Under the pieces are notes generated by a model, which was given only the letters and a program-made list of their open reading frames with translations, was not told the DNA's origin and searched no databases. A stretch of DNA of 64,000 nt from Rhizobium acidisoli (lineage in GTDB: Bacteria > Pseudomonadota > Alphaproteobacteria > Rhizobiales > Rhizobiaceae): positions 434,001 through 498,000 of the forward strand of contig NZ_CP035000.1 of NCBI RefSeq assembly GCF_002531755.2, in the 5' to 3' direction. Position numbers and translations under genes: made by a program. Position 1 is the first letter of the stretch. Each line of letters starts with the position of its first letter. Shown piece after piece: positions 8,987-17,378 of this stretch.

Positions 8987-9769
8987 CTACTGTTTGATAT
9001 GGAAGACGCGGTCGATGAATTCCTTGGTACGCTCCTCGCGCGGGGCGCCGAGCACCTGCTCTGGCGGACCGTCCTCGACGACCACGCCGCCGGCACAGAA
9101 GATGACGCGCGATGCGATGTTCTTGGCGAACCACATGTCGTGAGTGACGATCATCATCGGCATGTTCTGGGCGGCGAGCTGCAGGATGACCTGCTCGACC
9201 TCGCTGACGAGTTCCGGGTCGAGCGCCGAGGTGACCTCGTCGAACAGCATCAGCTTCGGGTCGAGCATCAGAGCGCGAGCGATGGCGACGCGCTGCTTCT
9301 GACCGCCGGAAAGCTGGGCCGGATAGGCATTGGCCTTGGCGCCGAGCCCGAAGCGCTCGAGCAGCGCCTGGGCGCGGGCCGTGGCCTTCGCCTTGCTTTC
9401 TCCGCGCACCTTGCAGGGCGCGAGAACCAGGTTCTGAATGACGCTCAGATGCGGAAACAGCGTGTAGTGCTGAAAGACCATGCCGATCGAGCGGCGGACA
9501 TTGGTGTCGATCTGGGTCTTCCTGGCAGCGCCATCGGAAGAAATATAGGCCTTGCCGTCGAAACTGACCGAGCCGCTGTCGATCTGTTCCAGGCCCATCA
9601 TCACCCTGAGCAGCGTGCTTTTGCCGCCGCCGCTCGGACCGATGACGACGACGCGTTCGCCGGGCTTCATTTCGATGTCGATGCCTTTCAGCACCTGGAT
9701 TGCTCCGTTGCCATAGCTTTTGTGGAGCGCCTGCATTTTCACGAGGGGAAGGCTGAAAGACGTGGTCAT
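8987..9769 (-). CDS. Amino-acid ABC transporter ATP-binding protein
   Basis: 260 residues from the ATG at 9769; the frame opens at a TTG at 9775 but GGAGAT is placed for the ATG. Walker A GPSGGGKST, signature LSGGQKQR, Walker B LMLFDEVTSALDPE and the switch histidine in IVTHD are all intact, in the arrangement of HisP/GlnQ. It powers uptake through the two permeases encoded next and receives substrate from the binding protein at 9832-10662. Confidence 0.9.
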   Translation of the reverse strand: MTTSFSLPLVKMQALHKSYGNGAIQVLKGIDIEMKPGERVVVIGPSGGGKSTLLRVMMGLEQIDSGSVSFDGKAYISSDGAARKTQIDTNVRRSIGMVFQHYTLFPHLSVIQNLVLAPCKVRGESKAKATARAQALLERFGLGAKANAYPAQLSGGQKQRVAIARALMLDPKLMLFDEVTSALDPELVSEVEQVILQLAAQNMPMMIVTHDMWFAKNIASRVIFCAGGVVVEDGPPEQVLGAPREERTKEFIDRVFHIKQ

Positions 9770-9831
9770 GGCCAATCTCCGATGATCGAAGCTGGAAGGG
9801 CCGGCGCGATCCCCGCACCGGCCCGGCGAGG

Positions 9832-10662
9832 TTACTTCGCGCCCTTGAGCACGTCGTCGACCGCCTTGCGGATCAGCTCATCGACGTGACCGGTCGCGAC
9901 CTTCTCTTCGAGGAAAATATCGACCACTTCGACGTCGGCGGCCGAAAGCTGATGCGGCAGGCCGAAAGCGACACCCTGCTTGGCAAGGGCCGGCGTCGGG
10001 TTGAGCGCGACTGCCCAATCCGGGTTCGACTGGGTGAAGAGCTGGTTGGTATCGGAGGCGTCGACCAGGATGTCGGCGCGCTTCGAGGTGACCGCCAGGC
10101 GGGTCTCGTCATTGCCGGGAAGGCGCATGATCGTGGCGTTCTTCACCGCAGCGGAAATGGCCTTATCCTGCGCCGTGCCCGACATGACGGCGAGCGTCAC
10201 GCCAGATTTGTCGATATCGGCGACCGAAGCGGCACCGGCGGTAATCTTCGGGTTGTTTTTATTGTAGGCGAGCGAGATCTGGTACTCCATCGCCGGGATC
10301 GAGAACTGCACGGCCATGGCGCGCGTCGGCGTGCGGTTCAGCGCCAGCGACAGATCCCATTTGCCTGCCTGCAGGCCGGCAACGATATTGTCCCAGGTGG
10401 TATCGACGAATTCAGGCTTTACCTTCAGCACATCGGCGAATTCCTTGCAGAGATCGGCAAAGAAGCCGGAATATTCGCCCGTCGCCGGATCGCGCATGAC
10501 ATATGGCGGCGCGACAGCCGCGCCGCAGCGCAACGTGCCTGCCTTCTGCACGCCCTGCCAATATCCCTCGGCGGTCTGTGCGTGTGCGGCGGTTGCGGAA
10601 AGACCGCCCATCAGGGCGAGCACGGGCAGCGCCCGCAAGGCGGACGTTATCAAAGAAAGCAT
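9832..10662 (-). CDS. Periplasmic amino-acid-binding protein of the ABC transporter
   Basis: 276 residues with a cleavable signal peptide (hydrophobic core, probable cleavage after AHA near residue 28). The mature part has the SBP_bac_3 features GTLRCGAAVAPPYV, GFFADLCKEFAD, and a WDLSLALNRTPTRA hinge region. It is the first gene of the minus-strand operon, divergent from the GntR regulator. The ligand is presumably the substrate of the downstream hydroxyproline-type enzymes. Confidence 0.88.
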   Translation of the reverse strand: MLSLITSALRALPVLALMGGLSATAAHAQTAEGYWQGVQKAGTLRCGAAVAPPYVMRDPATGEYSGFFADLCKEFADVLKVKPEFVDTTWDNIVAGLQAGKWDLSLALNRTPTRAMAVQFSIPAMEYQISLAYNKNNPKITAGAASVADIDKSGVTLAVMSGTAQDKAISAAVKNATIMRLPGNDETRLAVTSKRADILVDASDTNQLFTQSNPDWAVALNPTPALAKQGVAFGLPHQLSAADVEVVDIFLEEKVATGHVDELIRKAVDDVLKGAK

Positions 10663-10739
10663 TGGGCATTCCTCTTTTGCTGTGCGCGAAAGCGCGCGGT
10701 TCCACTCGTCGGCTCTGGCCGTTTCTATTGTTTTCTTGT

Positions 10740-10820
10740 CGGCTGCGTGTCGACTTATGGAAATAAGTCAACAGCGTGTCGACAAAGTCAAGCGGAAAAA
10801 TTACATTGCCGACACGCTGT
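10740..10820. promoter_or_regulatory. Divergent regulatory region with operator-like inverted repeats
   Basis: Between the binding-protein gene (start 10662) and the gntR gene (start 10864). GACTTAT-N4-ATAAGTC at 10752-10769 is a perfect 7-base inverted repeat. CAGCGTGTCG at 10772-10781 pairs with CGACACGCTG at 10810-10819, and GCGTGTCGAC occurs twice in direct orientation. These are good candidate sites for the adjacent FCD-type GntR protein controlling both directions. Promoter elements were not resolved. Confidence 0.55.
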
Positions 10821-10863
10821 TTTTCTGGCCCAATGGGATCCGCGCCTGGAGAAAGGGACTTAA

Positions 10864-11583
10864 GTGTCTGATGAATCGGAAGTGAAACGCATCCGCGGGA
10901 CCGGCTGGAAGAGCGTTTATGAAACGCTCCGCAACGAGATTTTGTCGCTTGCTCTGCCGCCCGGTCAGCTTCTCGACGAGATGACGCTTGCCGAACGCTT
11001 CGACATGTCGCGCTCGCCGGTGCGCGAAGCGCTGATCCGGCTCGGCGCCGACGAGCTGGTGGTGACGCTTTCCAACCGCAGCACGATCGTCGCGCCGATC
11101 GAAGTCGCGACCTTTCCCAAATATGTCGAGGCGCTCGACATCGCGCAGCGCATGAATACGCGGCTTGCCGCAGCGCTCCGGACCGAGGCCGACCTGAAGA
11201 CCATCGCCAAGCGGCTGAAGATCTTCGAAGCGGCGGTTAAAACCGGCAATCACCTCGCCATGTCCGAGGCCAACAAGGAATTCCACATGGCGATCGCCCA
11301 TGCCGGAAAGAACCAGTACCTCGCCTCCTTCTATGAGAAGCTGCTGTCGCAGGGACAGCGCATGCTTCACCTGCATTTCGAATATCTGGAGCGAACCCAT
11401 GAGGGCTATCTCTTGACCGACGAGCACACGCTGATGCTCGATGCCATCCGGGACAAGAACGTCGAGCTCGCCGACGAGCTCGCCCACGCCCATACGCGCC
11501 AGTTCCAGGATAATTTCATCAACTTCATGCGCGAGAACTACACGACGGACGTCGCGCTGGGGCCATTGCGGGCTGCGGAGTAA
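10864..11583 (+). CDS. GntR-family transcriptional regulator (FCD domain)
   Basis: 239 residues from a GTG start preceded by AAAGGGACTTAA. The N-terminal winged helix (VYETLRNEILSLALPPGQLLDEMTLAERFDMSRSPVREALIRL, given here as landmarks at about residues 19-60) is typical of GntR, and the all-helical C-terminal half fits FCD, which binds organic acids or amino-acid derivatives. It is divergent from the ABC/hydroxyproline operon and 4 bases upstream of the ProC-like gene, so it probably controls both. Confidence 0.88.
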   Translation: MSDESEVKRIRGTGWKSVYETLRNEILSLALPPGQLLDEMTLAERFDMSRSPVREALIRLGADELVVTLSNRSTIVAPIEVATFPKYVEALDIAQRMNTRLAAALRTEADLKTIAKRLKIFEAAVKTGNHLAMSEANKEFHMAIAHAGKNQYLASFYEKLLSQGQRMLHLHFEYLERTHEGYLLTDEHTLMLDAIRDKNVELADELAHAHTRQFQDNFINFMRENYTTDVALGPLRAAE

Positions 11584-11587
11584 TCAC

Positions 11588-12373
11588 ATGAAAATCAACA
11601 GCATCGGATTCGTCGGCACCGGCGCCATCACCGAAGCGATGGTTCGCGGCCTTCTGGCCGAACCGGCCTATGTCTCGGAGATTCACGTGTCTCCGCGAAG
11701 CGCCCACATTGCCGCGACATTGGCGGAGGAGTTCGCCTCGGTCAGGATTGCCGGGGACAACCAGACCGTCGTCGATCGCAGCGACATGGTGTTCCTGGCG
11801 ATAAGGCCGCAGATCGCCGAGGAGGTCGTGCGGGCGCTGTCGTTGAGGACCGGCCAGACGGTCGTCAGCCTCGTTGCGGCGACGGAGCGCCAGGCCCTGC
11901 TCGAATGGATCGGCGCCGATATCGATCTCGTCCAGGCCATCCCCCTGCCCTGCGTCGCACAGCGGCAAGGCGTCACCGCCCTCTATCCCGCCAATGCCGC
12001 CATCGCGGCGCTGTTCGACACGCTCGGAACGGCGGTGCAATGTCAGTCGCGGAAAGAGTACGATCTCCTCGCGGCCGCAAGCGCCGTCATGTCGACCTAT
12101 TTCGGCGTCATGGAGTCGATCATCGGCTGGCTGGAAAAAAGCGGCCTCGAAAGAGCTAAGGGCCAAGCCTACATCGCCCCGCTCTTTGCAAGCCTGGCGC
12201 AGAAAGCCAACAACCCCGGTAACGAGCCGTTCAGCGCGCTGAGCCGCGAATTCGCCACCAAAGGCGGCCTGAACGAGCAGGTTCTTTCAGACTTCGACAG
12301 GCAGGGCGGTCTTGCGGCACTCAACGGCGCCCTCGATGGCGTGCTTGCCCGCATCGAAGGCCGCCGGAGCTGA
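11588..12373 (+). CDS. Pyrroline-5-carboxylate reductase family protein (ProC-like)
   Basis: 261 residues from ATG 11588. The N-terminus is IGFVGTGAITEAMVRGLL, a Rossmann motif, followed by the AIRPQ segment of ProC and an all-helical C-terminal dimerisation domain. It follows gntR by 4 bases, so it is part of the regulator's operon rather than a housekeeping proC. A reductase in a hydroxyproline locus could reduce Delta1-pyrroline-2-carboxylate made from 3-hydroxyproline, or Delta1-pyrroline-5-carboxylate; neither can be told from sequence. Confidence 0.8.
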   Translation: MKINSIGFVGTGAITEAMVRGLLAEPAYVSEIHVSPRSAHIAATLAEEFASVRIAGDNQTVVDRSDMVFLAIRPQIAEEVVRALSLRTGQTVVSLVAATERQALLEWIGADIDLVQAIPLPCVAQRQGVTALYPANAAIAALFDTLGTAVQCQSRKEYDLLAAASAVMSTYFGVMESIIGWLEKSGLERAKGQAYIAPLFASLAQKANNPGNEPFSALSREFATKGGLNEQVLSDFDRQGGLAALNGALDGVLARIEGRRS

Positions 12374-12378
12374 GGCGC

Positions 12379-12825
12379 ATGACATCGGCATGGATGCGAA
12401 CGGGCCTGGCAGGCGTTACAGCCGTCGCGGCCCTTCTCGGCGGAACCGTCCTGGCGCATGCCGAGGCGGCAAAACCACCGGCCGTTTCCACCGTCATTCT
12501 CTCCCTCTCACCACGGACCGTTCGCTGGGCCACCATCTACAAGGTTCCCGACCCCGCCGATCACGATCCCTATTACCATCTTGAGATGATCGAGAAGGAG
12601 CGGCATACCCCGCCCTGGCAATTCAAACGGCTTGCCGCATATCTCGTCGTGACGGCGGAGGCTTTGGACAGGAGCCGCCTCAGACGGAAGGCAAAGACCT
12701 ATTTTTACAAGGACATCGAGTTCCGGCTCGCCGACAAGGCCTGGCGTGAACAATCTCCGGGGCAAAGGGAGGCCGTAGTGTGCCGTACGGCAATTGTCGA
12801 ATGCATCAAATCCGCTTCAGAATAG
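12379..12825 (+). CDS. Exported hypothetical protein
   Basis: 148 residues starting 5 bases after the ProC-like gene. An N-terminal hydrophobic stretch ending near ALAHAEA (around residue 29) looks like a signal peptide. The mature part is charged and contains two cysteines near the C-terminus (VVCRTAIVECIK), a possible disulfide. I do not recognise the family with confidence. Spacing suggests cotranscription with gntR and the reductase, but a periplasmic role in amino-acid use is only a guess. Confidence 0.65.
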   Translation: MTSAWMRTGLAGVTAVAALLGGTVLAHAEAAKPPAVSTVILSLSPRTVRWATIYKVPDPADHDPYYHLEMIEKERHTPPWQFKRLAAYLVVTAEALDRSRLRRKAKTYFYKDIEFRLADKAWREQSPGQREAVVCRTAIVECIKSASE

Positions 12826-12852
12826 ATGCTGACCTGCTAAATTAAAGAGTTA

Positions 12853-12900
12853 GAGCATGATGTCGCCCGAAAACCGCTCACACTTTTCGGCATCATTCTC
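12853..12900. repeat. Rhizobial palindromic intergenic repeat
   Basis: Outer arms GAGCATGATG and CATCATTCTC (one mismatch) and inner arms CCGAAAA and TTTTCGG. It lies between the two convergent genes and abuts the stop of the XRE-cupin gene. I recognise the type as dispersed in rhizobial genomes. It may double as a bidirectional transcription terminator. Confidence 0.65.
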
Positions 12901-13448
12901 TAGAACGTCGGCGGCGTGCAGGCGCTGATGACTTCGCAGGGCACCGGCCCGACGCAACGGAACCGATGCGGCCGCCGGCTTTCGAAATAATAGGCATCCC
13001 CCGGCCCGAGGATACGCCGCTCGTCGTCGACGGTCACCTCAAGCCTTCCCGAGAGGACGATCCCGCCCTCCTCCCCCTCGTGAACAAGCGGAATCTTTCC
13101 GGTGTCGGCGCCCGGCTGGTAACATTCCTTGAGCATTTGCAGGCTGCGCCCGAACAGATTTTCTCCGACCTGCCTGTAGGAGATGGCGCCCTTGCCGATC
13201 TCCACCAGTTCTTCCGCCGCATAGAAAGCCTTCTTCGGACGCTCGGGCTCAAAGGCGAAGAACTCCGCCAGACCGATCGGGATACCGTCCAAAATCCGCT
13301 TCAATGCCCCGACCGAAGGGTTGGAGGCATTCGATTCGATCAGCGAAATCGTTGAATTGGGCACGCCGGTGCGCTTGGCGAGTTCACGCTGGGAAAGCTT
13401 ATGGGCGATGCGCAGATGGCGAAGGCGGCTGCCGATGTCGACTGACAT
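12900..13448 (-). CDS. XRE-family regulator with C-terminal cupin domain (PuuR-like)
   Basis: 182 residues from ATG 13448, preferred over the frame start at 13502 because MSVDIGSRLRHLR begins the family. The N-terminal helix-turn-helix covers about residues 6-60 (LSQRELAKRTGVPNSTISLIE) and a cupin barrel with GEEGGIVLSGRLEVTVD fills the C-terminal half. Such proteins often repress amine or amino-acid catabolism genes and sense a pathway intermediate with the cupin. It is divergent from the transaminase gene (143-base gap), its likely target. Confidence 0.85.
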   Translation of the reverse strand: MSVDIGSRLRHLRIAHKLSQRELAKRTGVPNSTISLIESNASNPSVGALKRILDGIPIGLAEFFAFEPERPKKAFYAAEELVEIGKGAISYRQVGENLFGRSLQMLKECYQPGADTGKIPLVHEGEEGGIVLSGRLEVTVDDERRILGPGDAYYFESRRPHRFRCVGPVPCEVISACTPPTF

Positions 13449-13591
13449 GATGCGGTCCGTTTGTGTTGTCCAGAATATCGAAAAACATATCCGGTCATTC
13501 ATTCAGTTTCAATGACTTGCACCACCGAAGAAAAGGACTTGTTTGAAAGGGAGAAATTGCCATTCTGCACGCCATCCCAATGGAGGCCAGC

Positions 13592-14926
13592 ATGGACCAG
13601 ATCAGCAAAACGAACGCGCCCGTCCTCGACAATTTCTGGATGCCGTTCACCGCGAACCGGCAGTTCAAGGCTACGCCGCGCCTCCTGGCCGCAGCGGAGG
13701 GCATGTATTACACCGACGTCGACGGGAACAAGGTGCTGGACGGCACTGCCGGCCTCTGGTGCTGCAATGCCGGCCATGGCCGCAAGAAGATCGCCCAGGC
13801 AGTCGAGCGGCAGCTTTCGACCATGGACTATGCTCCGACCTTCCAGATGGGCCATCCGATCGCCTTCGACTTCGCCGCCAAGCTGGCCGCGAACGCGCCC
13901 GGCGGCCCGGACGGCAAGCTCGACCGGGTGTTTTTCACCGGCTCAGGTTCAGAATCAGTCGACACAGCGCTGAAGATCGCCATCGCCTATCAGCGTGCCA
14001 TCGGCCAGGGCACGCGCACGCGCATCATCGGGCGCGAGAAAGGTTATCACGGCGTCGGCTTCGGCGGCATATCCGTCGGCGGCCTCGTCAACAACCGTCG
14101 GGTCTTTCCGCAGATACCCGCCGACCATATGCGCCATACGCTCGACGTCGAGCGCAATGCCTTTTCGAAGGGCCTTCCCACCCACGGCGTGGAACTGGCC
14201 GACGATCTGGAGCGCTTGGTGCAGTTGCACGGCGCCGAAACCATTGCCGCCGTCATCGTCGAACCGATGTCGGGATCGGCGGGCGTCGTCCTGCCGCCGA
14301 AGGGTTATCTGGAAAAGCTGCGAGCAACCGCCGACAAACACGGCATCCTACTGATCTTCGACGAGGTCATCACCGGCTTCGGCCGCCTCGGCACGCCTTT
14401 CGCGGTCGATTATTTCGGCGTCGTGCCCGATCTCGTCACCACGGCAAAGGGGCTCACCAACGGGGCGATCCCGATGGGCGCAGTCTTTGCCAGCCGCAAG
14501 ATCTATGACGGCCTGATGGTCGGCCCGGAAAATGCGATCGAACTCTTCCATGGCTATACTTATTCCGGCCATCCGGTCGCCTGCGCCGCCGGGCTTGCAA
14601 CCCTCGAAATCTACGAGGAAGAAGGACTGCTGATGCGCGCGACCGATCTGGCCGAGCACTGGCAGGAGGCCCTGCATTCGCTGAAAGGGCTGCCGAATGT
14701 CGTCGACATCCGCAATCTCGGCCTGGTCGGCGCGATCGAATTGGCGCCCCGCAACGGCGCGCCGGGAACCCGCGCCTACGACGTCTTCGTCGACTGCTTC
14801 AACAAGGGCCTGCTGATCCGCGTGACCGGCGACATCATCGCACTCTCGCCGCCGCTCATCATCGAGAAGAGCCAGATCGACACGATCGTCTCGACGATCG
14901 GCGATGCGCTGAAGCGCGCGGCATAA
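13592..14926 (+). CDS. Class III omega-amino acid:pyruvate aminotransferase
   Basis: 444 residues. ATG 13592 is preferred to the in-frame ATG at 13580 because GGAGG (13582-13586) lies five bases before it. The N-terminal LDNFWMPFTANRQFK and GTAGLWCCNAGH match beta-alanine:pyruvate transaminases. IFDEVITGFGRLG holds the cofactor aspartate and TTAKGLTNGAIPMG the PLP lysine. It transfers an amino group from beta-alanine or another omega-amine to pyruvate, giving alanine, which fits the alanine racemase and DadA encoded nearby. Confidence 0.88.
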   Translation: MDQISKTNAPVLDNFWMPFTANRQFKATPRLLAAAEGMYYTDVDGNKVLDGTAGLWCCNAGHGRKKIAQAVERQLSTMDYAPTFQMGHPIAFDFAAKLAANAPGGPDGKLDRVFFTGSGSESVDTALKIAIAYQRAIGQGTRTRIIGREKGYHGVGFGGISVGGLVNNRRVFPQIPADHMRHTLDVERNAFSKGLPTHGVELADDLERLVQLHGAETIAAVIVEPMSGSAGVVLPPKGYLEKLRATADKHGILLIFDEVITGFGRLGTPFAVDYFGVVPDLVTTAKGLTNGAIPMGAVFASRKIYDGLMVGPENAIELFHGYTYSGHPVACAAGLATLEIYEEEGLLMRATDLAEHWQEALHSLKGLPNVVDIRNLGLVGAIELAPRNGAPGTRAYDVFVDCFNKGLLIRVTGDIIALSPPLIIEKSQIDTIVSTIGDALKRAA

Positions 14927-14946
14927 TTCTGCATGCTGCGTCCCTC

Positions 14947-14968
14947 GTCGGCGATTTCAATCGCCGAC
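14947..14968 (+). terminator. Hairpin after the transaminase gene
   Basis: Perfect 10-base arms GTCGGCGATT and AATCGCCGAC 20 bases past the transaminase stop, between it and the convergent AraC gene. There is no T-run, so intrinsic termination is plausible but not certain. Confidence 0.5.
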
Positions 14969-14995
14969 GGAACCGCCCGGCTGCAAGCATGGCGA

Positions 14996-16015
14996 TCAGC
15001 GCTTCAGGGCCTGTGACGGAAGTTGACCGAAACGCTTCCGGTATTCGGCTGAAAATCGCCCGAGATGGGTAAATCCCCATCTGAGCGCGATGTCGGCGAC
15101 GGCCTGTCGCGTGCCGGATTCGAGCAGATCGCGATGGGCGGCAAGCATCCGGAGTTCATGCAGGTAGGCCATCGGCGTGGTATCTCTGAACTGCCGGAAA
15201 CCCTGTTGCAAAGTGCGGACGCTGACCTTGGCTGCGGTCGCGATGTCGTTGAGCGAGATCGGCTCGGCGATATATTCCTGCATGAATTCGATCGCCCATT
15301 TCACATGGCGAGGAGCCGGGGCCGGAGCGGGTAGCGCAAGCGCCTCCGAATAGCGATGGGGACAGGTCTCCAGAAGCAGATAGATCATCGCGTCGCAAAG
15401 CGCACTCCGAGCCAGCGGCGACTGCTGCAGCGGCCCATCGCCGCTGAGCCCGTAATAGAGGTTCGCGACAAGTTGCTGCAACACAAGCCCCGAACCGGTC
15501 GTCAGATCGATCGTCGGATGGAAATCGGCGTCACCGCTGATCGTCCGCTCGAACATATGCGTGAGCTGCCTGTTGATCTTCGCCTGATCGACGAACAGAC
15601 CGAGATGACGGCGCGGGCCGATCAGGCGGGAACCCGAGGCGCGGCCTGCCCCGATAATGGCGCCACGGCCGGGAACCGAATGGATCGGCTCCTTCCCGGC
15701 ATCGAAGACGGCGTTCCCCTCCATCGGCAAGAATATGATCAGCTTGCCGTTGGGTGCTTCCCGCCTGATTGAGATCGTGCCGTCGTAGGCACAGTCGGCG
15801 ATGGCCAGCTCTTCCGTCGAGATAAAATTGCAGCGGTAGGCGATGGGTGCCGCGGCTTGCGCCGCAGCCTTGATCGGGGAGTTCGGCGTCGACAATATTT
15901 CCGACAGTGCGTCCGGATCCGTGCCGCTGAACGCCGTCTCCCAAAACGACGGGCTCTGCCTCGCCGGATCGTGGAGGGAGCTGCCATTGGCGGGCATATG
16001 AGAACGACCGGACAT
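14996..16015 (-). CDS. AraC-family transcriptional regulator
   Basis: 339 residues. The N-terminal two thirds resemble the ligand-binding part of AraC/ToxR-like activators, with no membrane segment. The C-terminal ~100 residues carry two helix-turn-helix motifs (ISLNDIATAAKVSVRTLQQGF and the later WGFTHLGRFSAEYRKRFG). It lies 82 bases downstream of dadA in the same direction and is convergent with the transaminase gene. Target and inducer unknown; control of the neighbouring alanine-type genes is a fair guess. Confidence 0.83.
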   Translation of the reverse strand: MSGRSHMPANGSSLHDPARQSPSFWETAFSGTDPDALSEILSTPNSPIKAAAQAAAPIAYRCNFISTEELAIADCAYDGTISIRREAPNGKLIIFLPMEGNAVFDAGKEPIHSVPGRGAIIGAGRASGSRLIGPRRHLGLFVDQAKINRQLTHMFERTISGDADFHPTIDLTTGSGLVLQQLVANLYYGLSGDGPLQQSPLARSALCDAMIYLLLETCPHRYSEALALPAPAPAPRHVKWAIEFMQEYIAEPISLNDIATAAKVSVRTLQQGFRQFRDTTPMAYLHELRMLAAHRDLLESGTRQAVADIALRWGFTHLGRFSAEYRKRFGQLPSQALKR

Positions 16016-16097
16016 TCATGACCTCGAAGACAATGCCCATCGGTAATAAGCGATGGGCGCAATCATTTCTTTTCATTTTGCGCCGTCTGATGAGGTT

Positions 16098-17348
16098 TCA
16101 GCCGTATCGGTTAATTGCGAGATCCCGCGCATCGATTTCAGGCGTGCGACCGCCGACCAGATCGCTGATCAACCGCGCCGAACCGGTGCTCATCGTCCAG
16201 CCGAGCGTGCCGTGGCCGGTGTTGAGGAAGAGGCCGCTGATCTTCGTCGGGCCGATGACCGGCGTGCCATCCGGCGTCATCGGGCGCAGGCCGGACCAGA
16301 AGGACGCCTTGGAAACGTCGCCGCCGGGGAAGAGATCGGTGACCGAATGTTCCAGCGTGCTGCGGCGGGCGAACCCGAGATCGTTGGTATAGCCGGAGAT
16401 TTCAGCCATGCCGCCGACGCGGATGCGGTCACCGAGCCGGGTGATTGCGATCTTGAAGGTTTCGTCCATGACGGTCGATTCCGGGGCGCGCGACGCATCG
16501 GTGATCGGGATGGTGAGCGAATAGCCCTTCACCGGATAGACCGACAATTTGATGCCGAAGGGCTTGAGCAGCAGCGGCGAATAGCTGCCGAGCGCCACCA
16601 CCACCGCATCCGCACTCATCCGTTCGCGCTCGGTGATGACGCCGCGCACGCGGCCGGCCTCGACATCCAGCGCCTTGATCGTCGTGTCATAGGCAAAGCG
16701 GACGCCGCGCGCCTCGGCTTTGGCGGCCAGCGCATTGGTGAATTTGAAGCAGTCGCCGGTTTCGTCCTTCGGGGTCAGCAGGCCGCCGACGATCTTGTCG
16801 CGCACATGCTTCAATGCCGGCTCGAAGCGGATGCAGCCGTCGCGGTCCAGCACCTCATAGGGAATGCCGTCCGCCGCCAGCGCCTTGACGTCCTTGGCCG
16901 AGGCCTCGAGCTGCTGCTGGGTGCGGAACAACTGCAGCGTTCCCTGCATGCGTTCGTCATAGGCGATGCCGGTCTCGGCGCGAAGCTCGGCCAGCGCGAT
17001 GCGGCTGTAATCGGCAAGACGCAGCATGCGGCTCTTGTTGATCGCATAACGCTCGGAGGTGCAGTTCGACAGCATCCTCGCCATCCAGGAGAGCATGGCC
17101 AAGTCGAGCTTCGGGCGCAGGATGAGCGGCGCATGTTTCATGAACAGCCACTTCATCGCTTTCGCCGGAATGCCGGGCGCTGCCCATGGCGAGCAATAGC
17201 CGAAGGAGACTTCGCCGGCATTGGCAAAGCTCGTTTCCAGCGCCGGGCCTTTCTGCCGGTCGACGACCGTGACCTCGTGACCTGCCTTGGCCAGCTGATA
17301 AGCGGATGTGACGCCGACGATACCGGCACCCAGAACAATGACTTTCAT
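16098..17348 (-). CDS. dadA: D-amino acid dehydrogenase, FAD-dependent (DadA)
   Basis: 416 residues, DadA length. It starts with [20 protein letters not shown] (FAD-binding fold), contains [14 protein letters not shown] and ends with [23 protein letters not shown], all diagnostic of the DadA small subunit. It oxidatively deaminates D-alanine and other D-amino acids at the inner membrane. The alanine racemase gene ends 30 bases upstream, so the pair converts L-alanine to D-alanine to pyruvate. Confidence 0.92.
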   Translation of the reverse strand: MKVIVLGAGIVGVTSAYQLAKAGHEVTVVDRQKGPALETSFANAGEVSFGYCSPWAAPGIPAKAMKWLFMKHAPLILRPKLDLAMLSWMARMLSNCTSERYAINKSRMLRLADYSRIALAELRAETGIAYDERMQGTLQLFRTQQQLEASAKDVKALAADGIPYEVLDRDGCIRFEPALKHVRDKIVGGLLTPKDETGDCFKFTNALAAKAEARGVRFAYDTTIKALDVEAGRVRGVITERERMSADAVVVALGSYSPLLLKPFGIKLSVYPVKGYSLTIPITDASRAPESTVMDETFKIAITRLGDRIRVGGMAEISGYTNDLGFARRSTLEHSVTDLFPGGDVSKASFWSGLRPMTPDGTPVIGPTKISGLFLNTGHGTLGWTMSTGSARLISDLVGGRTPEIDARDLAINRYG

Positions 17349-17378
17349 GATCTTCCCAATGATGGAGCCGCAGTGCTC

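Noticed and set aside
5791..8997. A 1068-residue open frame on the plus strand
   Set aside because: It runs antisense across the epimerase-type, DapA-family and permease genes, all of which have clear family motifs and ribosome binding sites. The frame is a product of high-GC codon bias.
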